A DNA stretch of 6,125 bases from Bacteroidota bacterium (GTDB lineage Bacteria; Bacteroidota; Ignavibacteria; Ignavibacteriales; Ignavibacteriaceae), in the NCBI GenBank assembly GCA_021778375.1, contig JAJYCM010000170.1, positions 1 through 6,125 of the forward strand, read 5' to 3'. Below are positions 1 to 5,809 of this stretch, one piece after another (within the stretch, counting starts at the first letter, position 1; every line of letters starts with the position of its first letter). The position numbers and the translations under genes are program-made. Under the pieces are notes generated by a model. That model worked only from the letters and a program-made list of their open reading frames with translations, had not been told where the DNA came from and searched no databases.

Positions 1-915
1 CAAAAAGATATAAGAATTAATTTTTTCTGGCATTTCATAACCAAAGAATTTAGATAATTCAGAATAATAAAATTCATGGCTTAAGCAAACCGCTTTAAGA
101 AGTTTATGATCTATTTGAGCTGGAAAGTGAATAACAAAATGTTCGGTGTCGACTTCGTTTTTCAACACACTATTTAGTTTGTTAAAATTAGTAGAAAATT
201 TTAGTTGAGGCGACAAGTAGAGAAAAATTGCTGCAATTATAAGAGAGCCTATTAAGAATAGTGTCCGTCTAAGCTTGCTTAAAAAAAGACGATTGTTAAA
301 TAAAACGAGAAATACAGTTCCAAAATAAATTGAATTTAACAAACGGTATATCATTAACAGGTAACCGACGCTTAATCCTTCATCGTAAATTGTACCGGGG
401 AAAAAACCGAATATAGGGTTGTAAAAATAAATTTGCGGATTGAAGTAGAATTCAAACAAAGGAATAGATAAGATAGCGATATATAAAAAAATAAAAATGA
501 GAATTGACAATTTTTTGTTTAGGTTTATGGAAATTAAACCCAAAGAGGAGCCGATAATAATGGATGGAATTGTGATAACGGTGTAAAACAAAAGGCCATC
601 CCAAAAAGAACAGCTTATGGAAAAGATTGAGTGAGTTATTGAAATTATAAGCGGTAAAAATATGAAGGACAAAAATCCAATCGTCAAATTTTTACTTAAT
701 GATTTTCTATTCTCAATTCCACCTGATTGCTTGTAAACCGAAATAAAATAAACCGCAGAAAGGAAGCTTAAAAGAATTGAGTTAACAGCGGAAAATTCAT
801 AACCAAAAACATTAGTCAAGGGTAAATACTGAAGAAGAAGATTTATCAGAAAAATTAGGGACAGATAAATCGACAGAAAATTGTATCCTGTAAATATTTT
901 TTTAACATACACCAC
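1..915 (-). CDS. Polytopic membrane protein with possible peptidase-MA-like domain (3' end beyond the window)
   Basis: The minus-strand frame is open from 915 to the left edge (305 codons, no stop), so the C-terminus is missing. The start is GTG at 915 or the next codon, GTG at 912; an in-frame TGA at 927-925 rules out any longer start. It begins 2 nt after the murA stop, so translation is probably coupled. About seven hydrophobic segments are visible: residues ~13-33, 44-61, 77-98, 107-130, 136-154, 185-206 and 218-234. After them comes a soluble part from ~240 with EHFVIHFP (258-265) and SHEFYYSEL (279-287), then a YIF strand. This order (strand, helix with HE-YY, then strand) resembles the start of gluzincin/peptidase-MA-like domains. 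The HExxH zinc site that would prove it would lie beyond the window. The membrane and partial calls are firm; the peptidase idea is tentative. Confidence 0.8.
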   Translation of the reverse strand, partial: MVYVKKIFTGYNFLSIYLSLIFLINLLLQYLPLTNVFGYEFSAVNSILLSFLSAVYFISVYKQSGGIENRKSLSKNLTIGFLSFIFLPLIISITHSIFSISCSFWDGLLFYTVITIPSIIIGSSLGLISINLNKKLSILIFIFLYIAILSIPLFEFYFNPQIYFYNPIFGFFPGTIYDEGLSVGYLLMIYRLLNSIYFGTVFLVLFNNRLFLSKLRRTLFLIGSLIIAAIFLYLSPQLKFSTNFNKLNSVLKNEVDTEHFVIHFPAQIDHKLLKAVCLSHEFYYSELSKFFGYEMPEKINSYIFL

Positions 916-917
916 AA

Positions 918-2183
918 TTAATATTCACTTCCTTTTACACGCTGAATTTTTGCGCCAAGGGAGCTTAGCTTTTCTTCAATTTTTTGGTAACCTCTGTCTA
1001 AGTGATAAACTCTCAAAACTTCTGTAGTGCCTTCTGCGGCAAGACCAGCTAGCACCAAACTTGCACTTGCTCTAAGGTCAGTAGACATTACTTTAGCGGC
1101 TTTTAATTTTTCAACACCTTTGATAACAGCGCGATTATCGTTCACGTTAATATTTGCACCAAGCCTTAATAATTCGGGAACGTGCTTAAACCTATCGAGA
1201 TAAATTGTATCGGTTACTGTTGAAGTTCCATTGGCAATTGCCATATAAGCCGTCCATTGAGCTTGCATATCAGTCGGAAAACCGGGATAAATTGCCGTGG
1301 TTATATCGACGGAATTAATTTGATTAGATGTGGCATCCAAGGAAAGAGAATTGTTTTCGATATTGATTTTACAACCGCTGTCTTCCAATTTTGCAAGGAC
1401 AGAATTAATTAATTTTGAAGGAAAATTAGTAAGAGTGATCGCGCCATTAGTAATTGCGCCTGCAATCAGCAATGTACCCGCTTCAATTCTGTCGGGGATA
1501 GTTTCCATTTCAGTATGATACAGTTCCTCAACACCTTCAATTTCCAGAGTAGAAGTTCCGACGCCGTTTATTTTAGCTCCCATTTTCAGGAGGAACTCAG
1601 CAAGGTTAGTTATTTCCGGTTCCATCGCAGCATTATTTAATACGGTAGTTCCCTTCGCTAACGAAGCAGCCATTAAGATATTTCCGGTAGCGCCGACAGA
1701 TGAGACATCAAAATTAATTTTAGCTCCGGTTAATCTTTTTGATTTTGCGATAATATATCCTTCCACCAAGTCGATTTCAGCGCCTAATTTTTTAAGCCCT
1801 TCCAAATGCAAATTTATCGGGCGAGGGCCCCAGGCACATCCGCCCGGCAAGGAGACTTTTGCCATACCGTATTTAGTGAGCAATGGTCCCAGCACATAAA
1901 CGGAGGCTCTCATTTTTTTTACATGTTCATAAGGAGCATCCTGGCTGATAATATTTTTTGTATCAAGCTCCATTAAATGATTTTGGAATGTACTTTCAAC
2001 TCCGAGATGATTCAGCAATTTCATCATTGTGAAAACATCGTTTAGTTCCGGAGTATTATAAAGAATAGATTTCCCTGAAGCTAATAAACATGCGGGCATT
2101 AAAGCAAGGGAGGCATTCTTCGCGCCGCTTATTTCAATTTTCCCTGATAACTTTTTGCCGCCTTCAATTACAAATTTGTCCAA
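918..2183 (-). CDS. murA: UDP-N-acetylglucosamine 1-carboxyvinyltransferase MurA
   Basis: Cytoplasmic enzyme that transfers enolpyruvate from PEP to UDP-GlcNAc, the first committed step of peptidoglycan synthesis. The 421 residues are the normal family length. Visible landmarks are K22-N23 in the SGAKN motif near the N-terminus, the catalytic loop LPGGCAWGPRP with C116 (E. coli C115) and R121, PDR at 230-232, the catalytic aspartate D305 in GFPTDMQAQ, D369-L370-R371, and the C-terminal YHLDRGY. Having Cys rather than Asp in the loop predicts fosfomycin sensitivity. The start codon is TTG (2183-2181). The codon just before it in frame is TAA and the next ATG is M29, which would cut off the K22-N23 site, so TTG is the only sensible start. 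The preceding GTGAG is a weak ribosome site. It lies third in the operon, 51 nt after the kinase. No key residue is missing. Confidence 0.97.
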   Translation of the reverse strand: MDKFVIEGGKKLSGKIEISGAKNASLALMPACLLASGKSILYNTPELNDVFTMMKLLNHLGVESTFQNHLMELDTKNIISQDAPYEHVKKMRASVYVLGPLLTKYGMAKVSLPGGCAWGPRPINLHLEGLKKLGAEIDLVEGYIIAKSKRLTGAKINFDVSSVGATGNILMAASLAKGTTVLNNAAMEPEITNLAEFLLKMGAKINGVGTSTLEIEGVEELYHTEMETIPDRIEAGTLLIAGAITNGAITLTNFPSKLINSVLAKLEDSGCKINIENNSLSLDATSNQINSVDITTAIYPGFPTDMQAQWTAYMAIANGTSTVTDTIYLDRFKHVPELLRLGANINVNDNRAVIKGVEKLKAAKVMSTDLRASASLVLAGLAAEGTTEVLRVYHLDRGYQKIEEKLSSLGAKIQRVKGSEY

Positions 2184-2191
2184 TTATTTTT

Positions 2192-2196
2192 CTCAC
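2192..2196 (-). promoter_or_regulatory. Weak ribosome binding site before the TTG start of murA
   Basis: GTGAG on the minus strand, 8 nt before the TTG start, is the only purine-rich Shine-Dalgarno-like stretch in place. Its match to the 16S end is partial. Together with the TTG codon it predicts modest initiation at murA. Confidence 0.4.
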
Positions 2197-2234
2197 TATT
2201 TTTAGATTATATTCCTGAAAGATTCCAAAACCGT

Positions 2235-4142
2235 TCACTTTGAATTAGTTAATATTGTCCCGTTATCGCCGGCAATAAATATTTTTTTTGAAGGTGTTTC
2301 CGATATTGCCAACAAAGAAACAAAACTACCGCTCGGGATAACTTTCCATTTTTCCCCTCCATCCGACGAGGTTAGAAGCTCTCCTTTTCCACCTAATATC
2401 ATCCCATCCTTTTTATCCAAAAAACTAACGGCGTAAAGCCCTGATGAAGTATTTGAAGTAATGATTTTCCAATTATCTCCGGCATCATCCGTCCTAGCGA
2501 TTATTCCTCCCCCGCCGACTATAATTCCAGTTTTACTGTCAAAGAATTTTATGTCTTTTAGATATTGACCTGAAAATTCTTTTGTTTCAATCCAATTATT
2601 TCCTGAGTCAGTTGTCTTTAATACTTCCCCACTCCAACCTACTATAAATCCGGTATTATTATTCACAAAACTTATGCTATATAATAGTTCTTGTGTAGGC
2701 GAATTTAACATATTCCAGGATAAACCTCCGTCATTCGTTCTAAGAATTGTACCTTTCGCACCTACAATAAATCCGGTTTTATTATCGTTAAGAAAATAAA
2801 TTTTAAATAGTGCTTCGCTTGTATTTAAATTAATTTTTTGCCATGTTTTCCCTGTATCCATAGTACTTAATAGTGTTCCTTGAGAGCCAACAATAAAACC
2901 TTTTGAAGCTCCTAAAAAATTGATATCATACAAATCGATACCCGAAGAGTCGTTTAGCGTCTGCCAAGTTTTGCCTCCGTCCACAGTAAAGATTACAGCA
3001 CCTTGATTACCACAGGCAAAACCGTTAGAATCATTCATAAAATAGATGGAGTTCAGGGTATTAGAAACTGGACTTGGTAAAACTTTCCATGAAGATTTTA
3101 AGAGCTGGTTAGCCTCATAGTTATTCAGAGTATAAATATTACTTGCCTTACTTTCTGAACCATTCCAAAACTGTGAAACTGTAATATAGACAAAGTAAAA
3201 TAATCCGCCCAGTATGCAAAAAAATACAAACGCATATATATAGAATTTGATTTTGGGGAAAAAATTCCCCTTACTAAGTACTTTCTTTTCAGCTACAGTT
3301 TTCTTCTTAGATTCCGAAGTAAAAAGTTTTAGTAATAATTGATTTACATCTTCTAAAAATTCTTCACATGACTGATAACGTTTGATAATCGATTTATTAA
3401 GCGCCTTATTAATTATTAAGTCAACTTCAGTAGGAATGTTTGCGATTTGTCCGGAAAGTTTAGACGGATTTTTTTTAAGATGAGCCTCCATAATATCAAA
3501 TTCAGTCCCTGAATCAAAAGGAGTTGCCCCGGTAAGCATTTCGTAAAAAGTAATTCCGATTGAATAGATATCGCTCTGGTTAGTGGGTTCAAGCGCTTTA
3601 ATTTGTTCGGGACTCATATATAGTATAGTGCCAATTTTAGTACCGGTTTTAGTAATTCCTTTCGACTCATGAATTGATTTCGAAATTCCGAAATCCATTA
3701 TTTTCACATCACCTTCTTGGTTGATAATAATATTAGAAGGTTTTATATCCCTATGTACAAATCCTTTTGAATGGGCATAGCCTGAGCCGGTTAGAATTTG
3801 TTTTAGAATTTGCAGTGCATCTTTAATTTCCAGCTTCCCTTTCCTTTGGATCAAGTGTTCCAAAGTTTCCCCCTCTACATATTCCATCACAATTCCAAGC
3901 ATATTATTTTCATCGGTAAATCCATAAACCGGTACGATATTAGGATGAGTAAGCTTAGCTTGATTTTTTGCTTCCCTTTTAAATCTTGCAATGAACTGCG
4001 GGTTATTTGTGGCTTCCCTGCTTAAAATTTTTAACGCAACATATCTTTCCAATTTAAGATCAAAAGCTTTGTAGACGACACCCATTCCTCCTTCGCCAAG
4101 TATAGAAACAATTTTATAATGTTCTATTACCCTGCCTATCAT
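2235..4142 (-). CDS. Membrane Ser/Thr protein kinase with extracytoplasmic Ycf48-like seven-repeat propeller
   Basis: A 635-residue Hanks-type kinase. The catalytic domain (about 9-270) is complete: glycine loop GEGGMGVVYK (16-25), ATP lysine K38, helix-C E57, HRDIKPSN (130-137, catalytic D132), DFG (150-152), SPE (177-179), D191 and R255. Activation-loop T164 and T166 line up with the autophosphorylated T171/T173 of mycobacterial PknB. A basic juxtamembrane stretch (275-298) leads to one transmembrane helix (about 299-322), which puts the C-terminus outside the cytoplasm. The outer part (about 340-635) is seven Trp-anchored repeats of 41-42 residues with the D-G-G-x-x-W and VG-x-x-G-x-I motifs of Ycf48/HCF136 proteins. 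It has no PASTA repeats. The ATG follows the phosphatase stop directly. It probably phosphorylates cytoplasmic targets in response to an envelope signal; ligand and substrates are unknown. The domain calls are firm; the sensing role is inferred. Confidence 0.95.
   Translation of the reverse strand: MIGRVIEHYKIVSILGEGGMGVVYKAFDLKLERYVALKILSREATNNPQFIARFKREAKNQAKLTHPNIVPVYGFTDENNMLGIVMEYVEGETLEHLIQRKGKLEIKDALQILKQILTGSGYAHSKGFVHRDIKPSNIIINQEGDVKIMDFGISKSIHESKGITKTGTKIGTILYMSPEQIKALEPTNQSDIYSIGITFYEMLTGATPFDSGTEFDIMEAHLKKNPSKLSGQIANIPTEVDLIINKALNKSIIKRYQSCEEFLEDVNQLLLKLFTSESKKKTVAEKKVLSKGNFFPKIKFYIYAFVFFCILGGLFYFVYITVSQFWNGSESKASNIYTLNNYEANQLLKSSWKVLPSPVSNTLNSIYFMNDSNGFACGNQGAVIFTVDGGKTWQTLNDSSGIDLYDINFLGASKGFIVGSQGTLLSTMDTGKTWQKINLNTSEALFKIYFLNDNKTGFIVGAKGTILRTNDGGLSWNMLNSPTQELLYSISFVNNNTGFIVGWSGEVLKTTDSGNNWIETKEFSGQYLKDIKFFDSKTGIIVGGGGIIARTDDAGDNWKIITSNTSSGLYAVSFLDKKDGMILGGKGELLTSSDGGEKWKVIPSGSFVSLLAISETPSKKIFIAGDNGTILTNSK
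2238..3089 (-). repeat. Seven tandem Ycf48/BNR-like protein repeats within the kinase gene
   Basis: The anchoring tryptophans fall at residues 352, 393, 434, 476, 517, 558 and 599, a spacing of 41, 41, 42, 41, 41 and 41. The last unit runs to the stop. Each unit reads roughly W, then L-x-x-I-x-F, then VG-x-x-G-x-I-x-x-T, then D-x-G-x-x-W. At DNA level the period is 123-126 nt, but the copies have diverged, so this is an old protein repeat and not a recent tandem duplication. Seven blades is the number seen in Ycf48 structures. The regular spacing supports a closed, complete propeller. Confidence 0.9.
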
Positions 4143-4871
4143 TTAAGAAGCCTCTGAAATTATAATGTAAGAAAAATTATCCGGGGCGCCACGTTCTTCA
4201 ATTAAAGATGTTAGAGTGTTAGAAATTACATCCAAATTATTTCCAAGTAAAATATTTTGGAGCTCATCATCACTAAGAACAGCGGTAACACCGTCGGAAC
4301 AGATAAAGAATTTGATATTATCTCCCGAATTAATTTTTTGTTTGCTTAAATCAACTTCAACAACTTCACTATCACCGAGAGCACGCATTATAATATTTTT
4401 GTTGGGATGGTTTTCTGCCTCCTTCATTGTAAGATAGCCTTCGTCAACAAGTTTTTGAACGAGGGAGTGATCTTTAGTAAGTTGTTTGAGGTTTTTATTT
4501 TTCAACTGATAGATTCTTGAGTCGCCTATATGCCCCCAATAAGCATTATCATCTTTCAGGAAGAGAACTTCGGCTGTAGTAGCCATTCCTTTTAGATCAG
4601 AATCAAACTTAGAGTTATTGATAATAATTTTATTTGATTCCATGATTGCAGATTTGATTTTTGCAAGAATGTCGGCATCATTCATATCCGAAAAAACATT
4701 TCGCACTGTATCGATAGTCAATTGAGATGCAACTTCGCCAGCTTTATTACCCCCAAGCCCGTCACATAGAATTGCGAGAATTCCGCCATCAATCTCAAAA
4801 ACACCGACGGCATCTTCATTATCTAATCTTTTTAACCCGATTTTGGAAATCCATAGATGTAAATATTTCAT
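4143..4871 (-). CDS. PP2C-family Ser/Thr protein phosphatase (PrpC/Stp type)
   Basis: A 242-residue soluble metal-dependent phosphatase of bacterial PrpC/Stp size, with no membrane segment or signal peptide. The PPM motifs are present in order: R15 with N18-E19-D20, CDGLGG (36-41), GMATT (95-99), GHIGDSR (113-119), DHS (134-136), MRALGD (162-167), CSDGV (191-195) and DN (231-232). The expected metal-binding aspartates D20, D37, D193 and D231 are all there, so it should be active. It should reverse the phosphorylation made by the kinase encoded immediately downstream; the two genes touch (TAA then ATG), the usual arrangement for a Stk/Stp pair. The ATG at 4871 is preceded in frame by a TAA with no better start between, and has no clear Shine-Dalgarno sequence. 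It is the first visible gene of the operon. Confidence 0.95.
   Translation of the reverse strand: MKYLHLWISKIGLKRLDNEDAVGVFEIDGGILAILCDGLGGNKAGEVASQLTIDTVRNVFSDMNDADILAKIKSAIMESNKIIINNSKFDSDLKGMATTAEVLFLKDDNAYWGHIGDSRIYQLKNKNLKQLTKDHSLVQKLVDEGYLTMKEAENHPNKNIIMRALGDSEVVEVDLSKQKINSGDNIKFFICSDGVTAVLSDDELQNILLGNNLDVISNTLTSLIEERGAPDNFSYIIISEAS
4151..4155 (-). promoter_or_regulatory. Ribosome binding site of the kinase, inside the phosphatase gene
   Basis: On the minus strand AGAGG ends 8 nt before the kinase ATG (4142-4140) and lies inside the last codons of the phosphatase gene. With TAA directly against ATG, ribosomes ending on the phosphatase can restart on the kinase, which would keep the two enzymes in step. 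This is the clearest ribosome site in the operon. Confidence 0.7.
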
Positions 4872-4894
4872 GAACTTGCTAAAATTGTTATCAA

Positions 4895-4957
4895 TTATAG
4901 TTTTAATCTTTTAAAATACTTTGTAAAGATAATTACAATAATTTTTAAAATCTTCAT
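4895..4957 (-). CDS. Possible 20-residue leader or small membrane peptide
   Basis: A minus-strand ATG at 4957-4955 has AAGGA placed 7 nt before it and reads MKILKIIVIIFTKYFKRLKL, then TAA. This is a hydrophobic core with a basic tail, ending 23 nt before the phosphatase ATG. It has a better ribosome site than the phosphatase itself. It could be a leader peptide feeding ribosomes into the operon or a small membrane peptide. An ORF this short is common by chance in AT-rich DNA, so it is listed as a candidate only. Confidence 0.2.
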   Translation of the reverse strand: MKILKIIVIIFTKYFKRLKL

Positions 4958-5041
4958 TTATATTTCCTTCAATTGTGTTCGTAAATTTCCACCTTAGAAT
5001 TGATGCTAAATTTAATTCATTTATATTGAAATAATAAAATC

Positions 5042-5123
5042 ATTTACCTTTGAAACAACGGTCATATGCTTTTTGACAAATATCTTGCAAGTTCAAAACT
5101 TAATATTATCTGCAAAGGTAAAT
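5042..5123. repeat. Perfect 11-bp inverted repeat with 60-nt spacer
   Basis: ATTTACCTTTG at 5042-5052 is the exact reverse complement of CAAAGGTAAAT at 5113-5123. The left arm lies in the spacer of the weak promoter candidate for the phosphatase-kinase-murA operon. It could be a paired operator, the ends of a tiny mobile remnant, or chance in AT-rich DNA. No flanking target duplication is obvious. Confidence 0.35.
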
Positions 5124-5601
5124 CAATGTCACTGCTTAGTACTTTTGATAAAAGACTTAGGCAAACGGGAAAAAACTTTTAACAAATCCTCTGAACATTT
5201 TTAGGCGATTGCAATACCAATCAATTTGGTCATGCAGAATAGAGGAGCAGCTAAAATATAGTTATAATGTTAAAACATATCCAAAAGGTTTTATGGAAAA
5301 CTAATTGCTGATGTTTTTATTATTTTAAGGCTGATTTAACCAGTTTGTTTTGCTCATTTAGAGTATCACAGCTTTTGTGAATAAACTCATATTTGAAAAA
5401 TATTATGTAAACTAAGGGTGTAAAGATATATGGAAGGGTTAGAAATATAATGGGCTGAAAAAGTAATTTGATAAGTTAAATTAGGTGGGAAATAAAGAGA
5501 AGAATTAGCTATGTCGATATTATAATTTAATCCGAAGAATAATTAGTCGCTCCTTTAGAAGTCAAAAAAGTTGAATAAACAAAAAAAGGGGACAACTTCA
5601 A

Positions 5602-5809
5602 ATGAAAGGCATTTTACCAGATAGAAATCAGAAAATTTTTTTTGTACCGAGGTCTGCAAGAGATATTGAATCCGAAAGCACCCTTTTATCCGTTGACCGA
5701 GAAGATGCCATGGGAGGAAATAGAAAAAGGATTTGAGAAATATTACATCGAATTTGGAAGACTGGCAAAACCTGAAAGACTGATGGTATTACTGTTTATA
5801 CTGAAACAA
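5602..5809 (+). pseudogene. IS5-type transposase, N-terminal fragment with frameshift
   Basis: From ATG 5602 the reading MKGILPDRNQK matches the usual opening of IS5-group transposases of Bacteroidota-like bacteria, with GGGG 10 nt upstream as ribosome site. In the T8 run (5636-5643) the frame breaks. The family-like reading resumes one base later as LYRGLQEILNPK, then MPWEEIEKGFEKYY (the W-x-x-x-E-x-x-F-x-x-Y pattern) and AKPERLMVLLFILKQ, which corresponds to the conserved GRPAKPIRLMVGLLILKQ block. One T fewer would restore a single frame. After the ILKQ codons (about 5809) the similarity stops and the DNA becomes an antisense rhamnosidase gene. The DDE catalytic residues, which lie further downstream in this family, are absent, so the fragment cannot act. 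The family is called from recognised consensus, not from a search. Confidence 0.82.

Larger units (their letters stand above)
4872..5601. other. Long AT-rich intergenic region without a convincing gene
   Basis: About 730 nt between the phosphatase start and the transposase remnant. No frame gives a protein I recognise. It should hold the operon promoter. The best minus-strand candidate is TTGTTT (5058-5053), a 16-nt spacer and TATTAT (5036-5031), which is weak at the -35 box. It also contains an 11-bp inverted repeat (5042-5052 and 5113-5123), a 20-codon minus-strand ORF just before the phosphatase (4957-4895) and an 18-codon plus-strand ORF (5126-5182, beginning MSLLSTFDKR). I see no GC-rich hairpin with a T-run, no tRNA and no CRISPR-like repeats. 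Its right part may belong to the end of the damaged IS element, but I could not identify a terminal inverted repeat. Confidence 0.6.

Noticed and set aside
1330..1518. Plus-strand ORF of 62 codons
   Set aside because: Lies wholly antisense to murA and resembles no protein family; a shadow of the coding strand.
2206..2211. Perfect TATAAT on the minus strand 22 nt before the murA start
   Set aside because: No acceptable -35 box at 16-18 nt; the hexamer is common in such AT-rich DNA, so an internal murA promoter is not supported.
3810..4025. Plus-strand ORF of 71 codons
   Set aside because: Antisense to the conserved kinase domain; no recognisable product.
4216..4437. Plus-strand ORF of 73 codons
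   Set aside because: Antisense to the PP2C catalytic motifs; a shadow.
5073..5078. TTGACA on the plus strand, a perfect -35 box
   Set aside because: No good -10 box at usable spacing and no convincing plus-strand gene follows; only an 18-codon ORF at 5126-5182.
5521..5526. TATAAT upstream of the transposase fragment
   Set aside because: The 16-18 nt upstream position holds AG-rich sequence with no -35 likeness.
5568..5598. AAGTTG/CAACTT inverted pair around the transposase ribosome site
   Set aside because: Only 6 bp with a 19-nt loop, and the ribosome site would sit in the open loop; too weak for a control hairpin or IS end.
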